Of a stretch of DNA of 64,000 bases, positions 25,130-35,760 are shown in pieces. The translations under genes were made by a program, and so were the position numbers. This stretch comes from Blastocatellia bacterium (GTDB lineage Bacteria > Acidobacteriota > Blastocatellia > Chloracidobacteriales > Chloracidobacteriaceae): contig JAIBAN010000001.1 of the NCBI GenBank assembly GCA_019695185.1, positions 248,001-312,000 on the forward strand. Reading direction: 5' to 3'. Position 1 is the stretch's first letter. Each line of letters begins with the position of its first letter. The notes under the pieces were generated by a model that saw only the letters and a program-made list of their open reading frames with translations, had not been told where the DNA came from and searched no databases.

Positions 25130-25234
25130 GGTTCAGGGTTCAGGGTTTTCGAATCCCGGAAAAAGAGAAGCTCTGAAGAGGAAATTGATTGTCAATTGCC
25201 CACTCAGTATAACTCTGAACCCTGAACCCTACCC
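25130..25234. repeat. Inverted heptamer array, GGGTTCA class
   Basis: Left arm 25130-25148, right arm 25211-25234 (TGAACCC units), spacer about 62 bp. It lies between convergent genes; the left arm begins at the MaoC stop and the right arm contains the stop of the small Cys-rich gene (TAG within GGGTAGGG). Confidence 0.9.
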
Positions 25235-25396
25235 GCCAGACTCTGTCTTTTTCCGCCGCTCTTTCGCCTGTTTTTTCCGATTTCCCGACTTGGGAGGCTC
25301 CGGCTTGTAATCACCAATGATGCTTTTGGCAGGGCAGACTGAAACAATCGGGCATTTCTTACATCCAACGGCCATGGCGACCAGACACAACGTCAT
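25229..25396 (-). CDS. Small Cys-rich protein, possibly an iron-sulfur or lipid-anchored peptide
   Basis: 55 residues from the ATG at 25396, which has AAAGGAG 8 bases upstream; a longer frame starts at 25432. Near the N-terminus is GCKKCPIVSVCPAKS, a C-x2-C-x5-C-P cluster, followed by a Pro/Lys/Arg-rich tail. The hydrophobic start LVAMAVGC could be a lipobox, or the cysteines could hold a metal or half an iron-sulfur site. It lies downstream of the molybdopterin oxidoreductase gene on the same strand, which would suit an electron-transfer accessory (inference). Confidence 0.5.
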   Translation of the reverse strand: MTLCLVAMAVGCKKCPIVSVCPAKSIIGDYKPEPPKSGNRKKQAKERRKKTESGG

Positions 25397-25543
25397 AAGG
25401 CAGGCTCCTTTGCTGTGATTTTGCCTTGCCATGAAACCACAAAATCAACAGGAGTCCAGTCTTTTGACTGTTTCAGGCTAAACCTCATGGGCTCTTGGCA
25501 ACCCTCACAAATAAAAATCAGACTCAGCCCTCAACCTCGTTTC

Positions 25544-27811
25544 TCAGGCCAGTTTTTCCAACCGTACCGGAACATGCTTGTGGTAGGGCGTTCCGGCAAT
25601 TGGGTCCATCTCTGCTGTTGAGGTCAATTCATTGATACGCGGACCGTTCCGTAACCGTCCGGCTCCGTTGGCGGGATGTTCCAGGCCATATCCGTGCGGA
25701 AGCATGACCACGCCCCGGCACATGGAATCCGCCAGTTCCACCTGCACTGTCACCGTACTTCGCTTGGAAGTGCAGGTAACTTTGTCTCCGCTGACAAGTC
25801 CTAACGTAGCCGCATCTTCCGGGTGAATCCGCAATGCGCCTTCACGGTCGTTTTTACGCCAGTCAGGGTCACGGAAAATAGTATTGGCATTGTAGGAACG
25901 CCGTTCCCCTGCCACCAAAACAAACGGAAATCCATTGGTTTCAACCGGTTCTTTGGGGTCGAGCTGATTGAATGCTTCCACCATTTCAGGAATTTCAAGG
26001 TGGATGCGTCCGTCTTTGTGGCGGATAAAATCCCACGTATCTTCATATTCATTGACGCTGATGAGCGTGCCGGAATGGGATGAAAGAATGGCTGCAAAGA
26101 GCGATTCGCCCAACATTGGACCATCGCCCTGATGCCCGGCTCGGCGCACGGCTTCTGGATATTTGGCCGCAAACTGATGTGCCGAAGCCCACAAAAATGC
26201 AGCACTGGCGGCTCCGTCCGGGAGCGTTGGACCCAATGTCTCGTACAAAATCACCGGTGCCAGATCGAGCAGTTCAGGATGGGTGGCCAGCAGTTTCTGA
26301 AACATCATGGCAAAGGGCAAACGGCCCTTTTGAGCAGCGGCTTTCAGGTCGGGAAAGTCCGGCAACGCACCCATCGCATGAATCAGACGGGTATAGATTT
26401 CCGCCTCCGGCAACGTGCCCGGCAATGGGTCAAAGAGCGGTTTGCGCAGGTGAAAAGCGTTTTTCGGGAATTCAAGATTGAAAAAGGTTGCTTCCCACTT
26501 CTCAAACTGTGAAGCGGCAGGCAACACATAATGGGCTTCGCGGGCGGTTTCCGTCAGTGCGACATCAATCACCACCAGCAGGTCGAGCTTGGCAAAGGCT
26601 GCGCGATAGGCGTTTGTGTCAGCGGCAGAAACCACCGGATTGGCACTGTCCACCACCAGTCCGCGAATACGCTGCGGGTGGTCGGTGTCAATTTCGAGCG
26701 GTAAAATGTTGGGTGGCAACAGGTTGGTAATGAAGGGGAACCCTGTCACCGCCGAGCGCATCTGCTTTTCGCCTTCCTCCGAATGTCCAATCAGCGGTAC
26801 CAGATAGGTATGAAACGTATTGCCGCCAGGTTTGCCGAAATTTCCGGTCAGCAAAAAGAGCAAGGACCGCAACCAGGCATTGAGGGTGCTGTTGAGGGTC
26901 TGTTCAATGCCAAGGTCTGTTCGCACGGCACAGCTTTTGGCCTGGGCCATCAGGCGGGCGGCTTCTTCCACGGCTGCGAGGGAAATCCCGGCCCGTTTGG
27001 CAAACGCCTCAATGGGAATTTTTTCCAACATGGTGCGAACCGTTTCAAATCCGGTGGTGCGGGCTGCCAAAAATTCATGGTCAACCCAGTCTTCGCGCAC
27101 CATCACAGCCAGAATTGCCCCCAGCAGAAACGCATCCGTCCCAGGCCGCACCTGCAAATAGAGGTCCGCCAGGGCAGCGGTTTCCGTCCGGCGCGGGTCA
27201 ATCACAATCATTTTCCGGTTGGGGTCTTTTTGAATTTCGATGAGGGTGGTGCGGGCATTGCGGATGCCGTGTGACTGCCATGGATTGGTACCAATGAAAA
27301 CTACCACTTCAGCCTGTTCCACGTCTTCGGTTGGATGGCAGTTTTGCCGTCCATACAGCCGTCCATCCACCCAAAAGCCGCCGGTTTTTTCCTGCGCCAG
27401 CGCCGAATAGTAATTCGCCGTTCCCATTGCGGTTCGGAACGCCTTGCCGTAAGGCCCGCCCAGGTGATTTCCCTGTCCGCCTCCGCCGTAGTACGCCAGG
27501 CTCTGCCCGCCATGGTTTTCACGCAACGCAACCAGTTTGGCGGCGATTTCGGCAATCGCTGTCTCCCAGGAAATTTCCTCAAACGTACCGTCCGGACGCC
27601 GCCGGAGTGGTGAGGTCAGTCGGTCGCTGTGATTTTGATAAAAATTGAGCCGCTGGGCTTTTTGGCAAAAGTACCCGGTTGAAACCGGATGGGCTTTGTC
27701 GCCCCGGATTTTCACCAGTTCACGGTCACGGGTTTCGACTTCGATGCCGCAATTGCGGCTGCACAAAATACAGGCGGTCGGTTGCCAGACGGCGGTTTCA
27801 GGACGGCTCAT
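25544..27811 (-). CDS. Molybdopterin oxidoreductase (formate dehydrogenase/nitrate reductase type)
   Basis: 755 residues. The N-terminal iron-sulfur site is C14-x2-C17-x3-C21-x27-C49, followed by the molybdopterin domains (ISWETAIAEIAAKL, GTNPWQSHGIRNA, VIDPRRTETAALADL) and the C-terminal dinucleotide-binding domain (EDAATLGLVSGDKV, HGYGLEHPANGAG). The sequence QNCHPTEDV sits where formate dehydrogenases place the metal-binding Cys or Sec before His-x-Pro. No signal peptide, so cytoplasmic. AAAGGAG precedes the ATG. The TetR gene is 19 bp upstream and probably controls it. Substrate not assigned. Confidence 0.88.
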   Translation of the reverse strand: MSRPETAVWQPTACILCSRNCGIEVETRDRELVKIRGDKAHPVSTGYFCQKAQRLNFYQNHSDRLTSPLRRRPDGTFEEISWETAIAEIAAKLVALRENHGGQSLAYYGGGGQGNHLGGPYGKAFRTAMGTANYYSALAQEKTGGFWVDGRLYGRQNCHPTEDVEQAEVVVFIGTNPWQSHGIRNARTTLIEIQKDPNRKMIVIDPRRTETAALADLYLQVRPGTDAFLLGAILAVMVREDWVDHEFLAARTTGFETVRTMLEKIPIEAFAKRAGISLAAVEEAARLMAQAKSCAVRTDLGIEQTLNSTLNAWLRSLLFLLTGNFGKPGGNTFHTYLVPLIGHSEEGEKQMRSAVTGFPFITNLLPPNILPLEIDTDHPQRIRGLVVDSANPVVSAADTNAYRAAFAKLDLLVVIDVALTETAREAHYVLPAASQFEKWEATFFNLEFPKNAFHLRKPLFDPLPGTLPEAEIYTRLIHAMGALPDFPDLKAAAQKGRLPFAMMFQKLLATHPELLDLAPVILYETLGPTLPDGAASAAFLWASAHQFAAKYPEAVRRAGHQGDGPMLGESLFAAILSSHSGTLISVNEYEDTWDFIRHKDGRIHLEIPEMVEAFNQLDPKEPVETNGFPFVLVAGERRSYNANTIFRDPDWRKNDREGALRIHPEDAATLGLVSGDKVTCTSKRSTVTVQVELADSMCRGVVMLPHGYGLEHPANGAGRLRNGPRINELTSTAEMDPIAGTPYHKHVPVRLEKLA

Positions 27812-27825
27812 AACACTCCTTTAAT

Positions 27826-27858
27826 AGGGTCTAGGGTCGAGGGTCTAGGGTCTGGGAG
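27826..27858. repeat. One-armed heptamer array, GGGTCTA class
   Basis: Four units (GGGTCTA, GGGTCGA, GGGTCTA, GGGTCTG) between the TetR and oxidoreductase genes. There is no inverted partner, probably because the gap is only 19 bp. On the minus strand the units encode the TetR C-terminus and stop, and the next ribosome site begins immediately after. Confidence 0.85.
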
Positions 27859-28436
27859 GTTGCAATACAGGTGCGAAGTGCAGAATTGCGGACAGCTTCC
27901 AGCACTTCGTTGGAAAAACCAAGGTCGTCAAGCGCCCGCGCCAGCATCAGCCCGCCAATAAGTTGCGCCAGCACACCCATCGCCCGTTCGCGGGCAGGTG
28001 GGTTGCCCTCCGGCATCTGCGCTTCGATTTGACCGAGGAATTCCTTGACGACGTGTTCATAGAGGCGCTTGGCCTCGGCACTGCTGCGGGTAACATCGGG
28101 CGTCAGGGCGGGCATGGGGCAGCCCTCAGTGACCAAATCGCGGTGGACTTCGCTCAGGTAGCCAAAAATCAGGGATTGCAGCCAGTCCAGCCCGGTCTGT
28201 TTTTTCATGCGGTCAGCCAGTCTGGTTCCACTCTGCTTGAAGGTGGCCCCCAAGGCTTCGACAAAGAGTGCTTCCTTCGACGGGAAATGGGCGTAAAAAC
28301 CGCCTGCTGTCAAACCAACCTCGGCCATGACGGCATCCACGCCAACCCCGTTATAGCCCCGTTCCCGAAAGAGCCTTCCGGCAGCTTCCAGAATTTTCCG
28401 GCGGGTTTCCTGTTTATGTTCGGATGAATAGCGCAT
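27831..28436 (-). CDS. TetR-family transcriptional regulator
   Basis: About 201 residues. N-terminal HTH: RRKILEAAGRLFRERGYNG, VDAVMAEVGLTAGGFYAHF, then an all-helical ligand domain. ATG at 28436 is preferred because the longer frame runs through the operator palindrome. The last residues (QTLDPRP) and the stop are read from the GGGTCTA array. A 14-bp-arm palindrome lies directly upstream, so it is almost surely autoregulated, and the molybdopterin oxidoreductase gene 19 bp downstream would be under the same control. The HTH recalls AcrR/NemR-like repressors of electrophile responses (inference). Confidence 0.9.
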   Translation of the reverse strand: MRYSSEHKQETRRKILEAAGRLFRERGYNGVGVDAVMAEVGLTAGGFYAHFPSKEALFVEALGATFKQSGTRLADRMKKQTGLDWLQSLIFGYLSEVHRDLVTEGCPMPALTPDVTRSSAEAKRLYEHVVKEFLGQIEAQMPEGNPPARERAMGVLAQLIGGLMLARALDDLGFSNEVLEAVRNSALRTCIATSQTLDPRP

Positions 28437-28440
28437 GAGC

Positions 28441-28470
28441 GTTTTTATATTACGTTCGTAATATAAAAAC
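28441..28470. promoter_or_regulatory. TetR operator palindrome
   Basis: Arms GTTTTTATATTACG and CGTAATATAAAAAC are perfect 14-bp inverted copies around a 2-base centre, 4 bp upstream of the TetR start codon. The AT-rich arms can also serve as a -10 region, so binding would block the TetR/oxidoreductase transcript. Confidence 0.85.
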
Positions 28471-28665
28471 AAGAAAAAAATCTCTTTCTCAAAATATCCG
28501 ATTCACAAAACCGGAACTGCAAGTTGGAACCTTGTAACGTTTTTGATTTTCTGACACCTGTTATTAAGTAAGGCTTGGCGTTCATATTTCACCAATCCAC
28601 TCAAAAGGTCCTTTTGAGGGAACTTCCTTACCGTTACTTTTCTGCAACCAGGAGATTTCGATTTT

Positions 28666-31335
28666 GTGAAAGCCCAATTCATTCATCGCGGTTTCGTTTT
28701 CTTGTCTTGCTTTCTCATGCTGTGGGGAACGTCAGCTTTGTTGTATCAGCGGGCAAATGCGGCTCAGTCGCTGAAAGTCGTTCCCCATCAAAGTTCCTGT
28801 CCAACCGGCATTCTCAACAATTTGGCCCAAGCTGGAACTCCCGGTGCGAATGGCAGTTTTCTCTTTCCCCTGGCTCTCAATGGACTTGGTTCAAACGAGA
28901 CATCGGATATTCTGGCTGGAGACTTCAATGGTGATGGGAACCAGGACGTTTTGATTGGTTCCCTCCGAAGCGACGAGGTGGCGCTTTTCCTGGGCCGAGG
29001 AAATGGAGGGTTTACGCGCGCCCCACTTGGCATTCTGTTTTTTGGAACTCAAGTCAATTACAGCGACTCAATCGCCTTTGTCCAAGGAACTGCCGTGACC
29101 GCCTCAGCCGGAACGGTGGTTTCAATGGCAACCGTACATGAGTTCAGGTCAGTAATTAACTACAGTCGGGTGGCGATTGCTATTGATTATGCAGCCAATG
29201 CAGGAAGTTTGACTCCTCCTCCAGATGGGGATGCAGTTCTTTACCTCGACATCAATGCAAATGGCTATGCCATCAATAACACTGCTTTCTATCCTGGCTC
29301 CGGTGGTACAAGCATCTATATCAGTGATCCAGTGGCTGTAGCGGTTGGAAAACTCAATACAAATGGAACCCCGGTCGTAGCTGTTTCCTGTTCCGGCGTA
29401 AGCAACAATGGGGGGGGCAGCGGTGGATTTCTTGCGATTGACGTTCAAGTGAACACCACTATCGATCAACGAATTGGAGGAGGTATCAATGCCTCTTCGG
29501 TTGTCGTACCAGAGGATAACACTCGCCAATCCGGCAGTCTGTTCGACTGTCGTTCCTATGGCAACGCTCCCGGACCAAGTCAGGTAAACAGCAACACTTA
29601 CAACTTGGGAACTGCCCAGGGAAATCGCCGGTTGTTCTCTATCCCGCCCCGAACCACTTATCCAGCAGGAATTGCACCGCGTGCGATTGCCTTTGGGAAC
29701 TCTGCACATCGATCTGACGGGGTGGGCGATTTGTTTTTTGTCGCCCAGGATTGGGGCTCGGCGGGTGGCAGTTCTTCAATCGCCGTTCCCGCACCAACCA
29801 AAACCACTCCTGAAAACGCTATATTCTGTTTGGTCAGCAACAATCATCCCACCACGCCCAGGTTGCTTCGCAATGCCCGTAGCCGAACCGAACCGTATGA
29901 TTTCGGCACGTCCAGTCCAAGCTCCCAAGGGCAGCAGGATGGATTTATTCTCAGAACTTCCGGAATTCCAGCCGGGGTCGCACTGGGAGATTTCAATCAG
30001 GACACTCAACTGGATGTCGCCTGCGCCACCAACTCAGGTTTGGTCAGTATCAGCCTTTCAGGGCAGATTTCTTCGTTTCAGGACAGTTCCGGGCAGTCGT
30101 CAGGGCCACAAATTTCCGGATATCCGGACAATTTGACTTCTTTCACACAGGTTGGCGGCACCCCCAACACAGTCTATGTCCAGGATTTGAATAACGACCA
30201 AAGGCTGGATATTTGTGGAACCAACAATTTGACCGAAGGTGGCTTTGCACTGCTTTCCGGTATCACCCCTGGCCTGTTTCAACCCGGACAATTGACCGGT
30301 GCCGTCACACCCGAAGACCAGCTTGGTGCCACCCGCGCTCTGGCGGTGACACCCGTTCCCCTCACTGGAATACCAGGAAATCAACCTGAGGGAAGAATGG
30401 TCAATTTTAACGGCGGGCCGGCGGATATTGTGTTTTCCCGCACAGCTTTGGACAGCAATGTTGCGGTTCGTTATGACGGCACTCCAAGCCCCAATCAAGG
30501 AATCGCCTATGGCTTGATATATAACTTGAGACAGCCGAATCCAATTATCATTTCCGCTGGCAGCAGTGTGATCTTGCCTTTGGCTACGGCTTGTAGCCCT
30601 GACATTATTGGGCCCAACCCGACTATTGGCGCTTTCTTTTCGAACAACCTGCTTGTCAACAATTTCACAGTCAGTAATCAGACCGTGTTTGGCAGGGTAA
30701 ATGCCCCTTGTGCTGCCGGGATAGGCACTTTTCGAGGAACCTTCTACATCTATAGCAATAACCCGCCTATGCTGGCCTCAACCGCTCTGGAAATTCAGAT
30801 TGTGGCCAACAACGGACCGACATTAGGAAGCTATCCTGAAACCTCCACCACAGCGGGAACCCTGGTAACGGTGTCTCCGACGGCTCCTCCAGGTGATGGC
30901 GGAACAGTGGCATCGGTGACGGCGACAGCCTCTCCAGGGTTTGCAGGCAACCTTTCCATTCATCCGTTGACCGGGGCTGTCTCTGTAAATACTCCGAACC
31001 AAGGCACTTTTACCATTACGGTGACAGCCACCAACAACTGCGGCAGGGCAACTGTCCGGACCTTTACCCTAAATGTTCTATCTTACGGAAAATCACCGGT
31101 TGTGACTTCCGTCTCCCCAAATGTGGGGCCGCAGGGAACCAGCGTAACCCTCACCGGTTTCAACCTCAACACCGTCCAAGCGGTCACTTTTAATGGAACA
31201 GCAGCATCGTTTACGATTGACTCACCAACCCAAATCACCACCGTGGTGCCGCGTGCCACGACTGGACCGATTTCGGTTTCTGGACCGACCGGAACCAGCG
31301 TTGGCCCCGTTTTTACGGTGATTCGAACCAAATAG
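28666..31335 (+). CDS. Secreted FG-GAP/VCBS repeat protein with C-terminal IPT/TIG domain
   Basis: 889 residues starting at GTG, with CAGGAG 12 bases upstream and a signal peptide (1-33). FG-GAP calcium-binding motifs of beta-propellers are seen in AGDFNGDGNQDVLIG (about 85), GDFNQDTQLDVACAT (about 440) and QDLNNDQRLDICGTN (about 510). Then come Ig/cadherin-like repeats (TFTITVTATNNCG) and a final IPT/TIG domain (SPNVGPQGTSVTLTGFNL). It is a cell-surface or secreted adhesion-like protein; ligand unknown. A strong terminator follows. Confidence 0.82.
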   Translation: MKAQFIHRGFVFLSCFLMLWGTSALLYQRANAAQSLKVVPHQSSCPTGILNNLAQAGTPGANGSFLFPLALNGLGSNETSDILAGDFNGDGNQDVLIGSLRSDEVALFLGRGNGGFTRAPLGILFFGTQVNYSDSIAFVQGTAVTASAGTVVSMATVHEFRSVINYSRVAIAIDYAANAGSLTPPPDGDAVLYLDINANGYAINNTAFYPGSGGTSIYISDPVAVAVGKLNTNGTPVVAVSCSGVSNNGGGSGGFLAIDVQVNTTIDQRIGGGINASSVVVPEDNTRQSGSLFDCRSYGNAPGPSQVNSNTYNLGTAQGNRRLFSIPPRTTYPAGIAPRAIAFGNSAHRSDGVGDLFFVAQDWGSAGGSSSIAVPAPTKTTPENAIFCLVSNNHPTTPRLLRNARSRTEPYDFGTSSPSSQGQQDGFILRTSGIPAGVALGDFNQDTQLDVACATNSGLVSISLSGQISSFQDSSGQSSGPQISGYPDNLTSFTQVGGTPNTVYVQDLNNDQRLDICGTNNLTEGGFALLSGITPGLFQPGQLTGAVTPEDQLGATRALAVTPVPLTGIPGNQPEGRMVNFNGGPADIVFSRTALDSNVAVRYDGTPSPNQGIAYGLIYNLRQPNPIIISAGSSVILPLATACSPDIIGPNPTIGAFFSNNLLVNNFTVSNQTVFGRVNAPCAAGIGTFRGTFYIYSNNPPMLASTALEIQIVANNGPTLGSYPETSTTAGTLVTVSPTAPPGDGGTVASVTATASPGFAGNLSIHPLTGAVSVNTPNQGTFTITVTATNNCGRATVRTFTLNVLSYGKSPVVTSVSPNVGPQGTSVTLTGFNLNTVQAVTFNGTAASFTIDSPTQITTVVPRATTGPISVSGPTGTSVGPVFTVIRTK

Positions 31336-31367
31336 CACCAGCACACCACTTGCTTTCCTGGCTTAAG

Positions 31368-31408
31368 AAAACCCGGAGCCTCATCTTTGGACGAGGCTCC
31401 GGGTTTTT
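31368..31408. terminator. Strong bidirectional intrinsic terminator
   Basis: AAACCCGGAGCCTC, a 10-base loop, GAGGCTCCGGGTTTTT: a GC-rich stem of at least 11 bp with A and T tracts on both sides, between the convergent FG-GAP and beta-barrel genes. Confidence 0.92.
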
Positions 31409-31410
31409 GG

Positions 31411-31908
31411 TTAAAACCGAAAAGTTATTCCTGCTCCGACGCGGCCATTATGAATTGTCCCATTATCAAAACGAATGGGAACATAATCCGCCTGAAGCGC
31501 CCGCACCGACACCTTGTCGTTGATCTTGATGTCAATTCCGCCGCCAATTGCCATGGCAAAACCATTTCTGCCGAACTCATCCTCAATATTGATATGCCCG
31601 CCGCCCAAAAGCACATGGGCAAAGGCCGAAACCCGCTTATTTCGGTCGGTGGTAACTTGTGGGCCAAACAAATAGGTGACCGTGTTGGCTCCGGTGGTGA
31701 AGTTGGCTCCAATCTCGGCCGTCAGACCGACATGATTGTTCAGGTAACGGGTGTAGGAAGCATTAAACCCATTGAAATTTGTGTTTAATTCGTTGCCTCT
31801 GAGGTAGGTATAGCCAGTGACAACTTCATTTGCAGGCGGTTTTTGGGCCATTGCAGGAAGACAGGTGGCGCACACCAATCCAGTCATGAGCAGCAGTTTT
31901 TTGAACAT
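31411..31908 (-). CDS. Outer-membrane beta-barrel protein
   Basis: 165 residues: signal peptide (1-22), then alternating hydrophobic/polar strands (VGLTAEIGANFTTG, NKRVSAFAHVLLGGG, GRVGAGITFRF) ending in a C-terminal Phe, the insertion signal of outer-membrane barrels of the OmpA/OprF-like eight-strand type. No peptidoglycan-binding domain is present. ATG at 31908 starts the signal peptide. The stop lies within the T tract of the shared terminator. Confidence 0.8.
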   Translation of the reverse strand: MFKKLLLMTGLVCATCLPAMAQKPPANEVVTGYTYLRGNELNTNFNGFNASYTRYLNNHVGLTAEIGANFTTGANTVTYLFGPQVTTDRNKRVSAFAHVLLGGGHINIEDEFGRNGFAMAIGGGIDIKINDKVSVRALQADYVPIRFDNGTIHNGRVGAGITFRF

Positions 31909-32122
31909 ACGGGTTTCTTTCTCCAATTCTTGTTAGGGTGTTTAACTGAGATTCACATTTTTTGTTGGTGCCGGGATGTGAATGACCTGCTACGACATCC
32001 GAATCTGTGCCCTGGTTGCCTGACATCCCAAATCCCCAAATCCGTTTGACACCATGCGCCGAACTCCTGTAGCGTGGCCGGTTGCGAAACAACCTCTGTT
32101 TTTCCGCAACCTATTCCAGAAA

Positions 32123-32167
32123 GGCTTCCTCATTCCATCCCAAACACATATTCCGCGTGAGGAATCC
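32123..32167 (+). promoter_or_regulatory. Leader hairpin upstream of metK
   Basis: GGCTTCCTCA (32123-32132) pairs with TGAGGAATCC (32158-32167) with one mismatch, 26 bases before the metK start. It could be part of a regulatory leader. I could not match it to a known SAM or SAH riboswitch, so it is only a hairpin. Confidence 0.3.
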
Positions 32168-32192
32168 GAACGTCACTTTTGGAGGCAATCTC

Positions 32193-33344
32193 TTGAGCAG
32201 TCACGGTAATTTTTTGTTTTCTTCAGAGTCGGTCACTGAAGGCCATCCCGATAAAATGGCGGATCAGATTTCCGACGCGATTTTGGATGAAGTGCTTCGT
32301 CAGGACCCCACCGGTCGCGTTGCATGCGAATCCCTTTTGGCCACCGGCCTGGTTCTCATCGCCGGTGAAATCACCACCACGGCCTATGTGGATTTTCCGA
32401 GCGTCGCCCGTAATGTGGTGAAAAAAATCGGCTACACGGATGCGTCCTATGGTTTCGATTTTCACACTTGCGCCGTCGTTTCAACCATCAATTCCCAGTC
32501 ACCCGACATTGCAATGGGCGTGGACACCGGCGGAGCCGGCGACCAGGGGTTGATGTTTGGCTATGCCTGCAATGAAACACCGGAACTGATGCCGCTGCCG
32601 ATTCAATTGGCCCATCAACTGACCCGCCAGCTCTCGCAGGTCCGCCGCGAAGGCGTGCTTGATTACCTGCGTCCGGACGGCAAGTCCCAGGTTTCCATCG
32701 AATACCGCAACGGTCGGCCCCACCGGGTTGAAGCCGTCGTCATTTCGACCCAGCACAGCAACGATGTCAAAACCGAAGACCTCCGCCGCGATATCATGGA
32801 ACATGTCATCAAGCCGGTGGTTTCGCCGGAATGGCTCGACAAGGACACCAAATATCACATCAACCCGACGGGTCGGTTTGTGGTCGGTGGGCCGCAGGGC
32901 GATACCGGTCTGACAGGCCGCAAAATCATTGTGGACAGCTACGGCGGCTATGCTCCGCACGGCGGCGGCGCATTTTCGGGCAAGGACCCGACCAAGGTGG
33001 ACCGCTCGGCGACCTACATGGCGCGCTACGTGGCGAAAAACATCGTGGCGGCTGGTTTGGCAGATAAATGCCAGGTGCAATTGGCCTATGCCATCGGCGT
33101 GGCCGAACCGGTTTCGGTCTATGTCGAAACCTTTGGCACCAGCAAAATCAACGAAGAAAAACTGTCCGACCTGGTTCGCGCCCATTTCCGTCTGACCCCG
33201 CGCGGCATCATCGAATCGCTCAATTTGCAACGCCCGATTTACCTGCCGACCGCGACATTTGGTCACTTTGGCCGTAACGAAGAGGGCTTCTCGTGGGAAG
33301 TCACCGACAAGGCTGCCGAATTGCGCAAAGACGCAGGACTGTAA
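32193..33344 (+). CDS. metK: S-adenosylmethionine synthetase
   Basis: 383 residues. [48 protein letters not shown] and [17 protein letters not shown] are diagnostic for MetK, which makes SAM from methionine and ATP. The start is TTG at 32193: GGAGG lies exactly 7 bases upstream, and [14 protein letters not shown] is where the family begins; the in-frame extension to 32082 has no ribosome site. It lies immediately upstream of ahcY, so the methyl donor is made and its by-product recycled by neighbouring genes. Confidence 0.96.
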   Translation: MSSHGNFLFSSESVTEGHPDKMADQISDAILDEVLRQDPTGRVACESLLATGLVLIAGEITTTAYVDFPSVARNVVKKIGYTDASYGFDFHTCAVVSTINSQSPDIAMGVDTGGAGDQGLMFGYACNETPELMPLPIQLAHQLTRQLSQVRREGVLDYLRPDGKSQVSIEYRNGRPHRVEAVVISTQHSNDVKTEDLRRDIMEHVIKPVVSPEWLDKDTKYHINPTGRFVVGGPQGDTGLTGRKIIVDSYGGYAPHGGGAFSGKDPTKVDRSATYMARYVAKNIVAAGLADKCQVQLAYAIGVAEPVSVYVETFGTSKINEEKLSDLVRAHFRLTPRGIIESLNLQRPIYLPTATFGHFGRNEEGFSWEVTDKAAELRKDAGL

Positions 33345-33350
33345 TCTTTA

Positions 33351-34779
<1,429 letters not shown>

Positions 34780-34780
34780 T

Positions 34781-34964
34781 CATTTGCGATTTGCGATTTG
34801 CCATTTGGCAGCAGAAATCGCTAGAAATGAAAGTCACACGGATATTTGTTCGTGTGACTTTTGTTTTTGACTAAAAAAAGTTCCCATCTCCATTTTTGCC
34901 AAAAGCCAGACAGCGAATAACCGCTGTTTTCCTTGGCAAATGGCAAATGGTAAATGGCAAATGC
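34781..34964. repeat. Inverted heptamer array, GCAAATG class, enclosing a terminator
   Basis: Left arm 34781-34808 (CATTTGC and GATTTGC units), right arm 34934-34964 (GGCAAAT units, one GGTAAAT). The spacer, about 125 bp, contains the ahcY terminator at 34830-34868. The right arm supplies the start codon of the next gene. Confidence 0.9.
34830..34868 (+). terminator. Intrinsic terminator of ahcY
   Basis: AAAGTCACACG, a 10-base loop, CGTGTGACTTTTGTTTTT: an 11-bp stem and a T-rich tail. It sits inside the spacer of the heptamer array, about 50 bp after ahcY. Confidence 0.9.
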
Positions 34965-35760
34965 AATGATTCAACTCCGCAGCATTTCCCTCAAAACCGC
35001 CATCCGCACAGCGGGGCAGTACCCCTTTACCCTGCCGCTCATTCAACAATTCCAACCCCTTGAATTTACTGCTCCGGTGACGTTTTTGGTGGGTGAAAAC
35101 GGTTCCGGCAAATCAACCCTGCTGGAAGCCCTGGCCGCCGCCGTCAATCTGCCGGTCATTGGTGGCGACGACATCCGCCGCGACCCCAGCCTGGAACCGG
35201 CCCGGAACCTGGCCAAACACCTCAAACTGGTCTGGGGCAAACGCACCCATCGCGGTTTTTTTCTGCGGGCTGAGGATTTTTTCAATTTTTCCAAACGGAT
35301 GAAAGAAACCTCTGACGAACTGGAGGACATGGCCAAGGATTTCGAGCAGGAATTGAGCGGCTATGCCCTGCGTCTGGCCCAGGGCGTGGTGCGTGGGCAG
35401 CGGCACGGTTTGGTGGAAAAATACGGTGAAGACCTGAATGCCAACTCCCACGGCGAAAGTTTCCTCAAACTGTTTCAGGCTCGGTTTGTGCCGGATGGAT
35501 TCTACATTCTGGACGAACCCGAAGCACCCCTTTCACCCCAGCGGCAGATTGCCTTCCTGATGACGCTCAAGGATATGGTGGGGCAGGGCTCCCAGTTTAT
35601 CATTGCCACGCATTCGCCCATCATCATGGCGTTTCCAGGGGCGAAAATCCTGAGCCTCGACAGTTTGCCCATCCAGGAAGTGGCCTATGACGACCTGGAG
35701 CATGTCCGCCTGACCCGTGACTTCCTCAATCAGCCCGAACGGTTTTTACGACATCTTTAG
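34954..35760 (+). CDS. AAA-family ATPase, RecF/ABC-like
   Basis: 268 residues, a compact P-loop ATPase: [18 protein letters not shown] (Walker A, about 45-62), [15 protein letters not shown] (Walker B with D-E-P-E) and [16 protein letters not shown] (sensor). No coiled coil, membrane segment or partner subunit is visible. Homologues of this size are stand-alone cytoplasmic ATPases of unknown function. ATGs at 34954 and 34966 are both possible; the first is inside a GGCAAAT unit and neither has a ribosome site. The 3' end overlaps the convergent propeller gene by 15 bp. Confidence 0.82.
   Translation: MANAMIQLRSISLKTAIRTAGQYPFTLPLIQQFQPLEFTAPVTFLVGENGSGKSTLLEALAAAVNLPVIGGDDIRRDPSLEPARNLAKHLKLVWGKRTHRGFFLRAEDFFNFSKRMKETSDELEDMAKDFEQELSGYALRLAQGVVRGQRHGLVEKYGEDLNANSHGESFLKLFQARFVPDGFYILDEPEAPLSPQRQIAFLMTLKDMVGQGSQFIIATHSPIIMAFPGAKILSLDSLPIQEVAYDDLEHVRLTRDFLNQPERFLRHL

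Noticed and set aside
32100-32192. SAM or SAM/SAH riboswitch before metK
   Set aside because: One hairpin is visible but no conserved core of a known class could be matched by eye; kept only as an unassigned leader hairpin.
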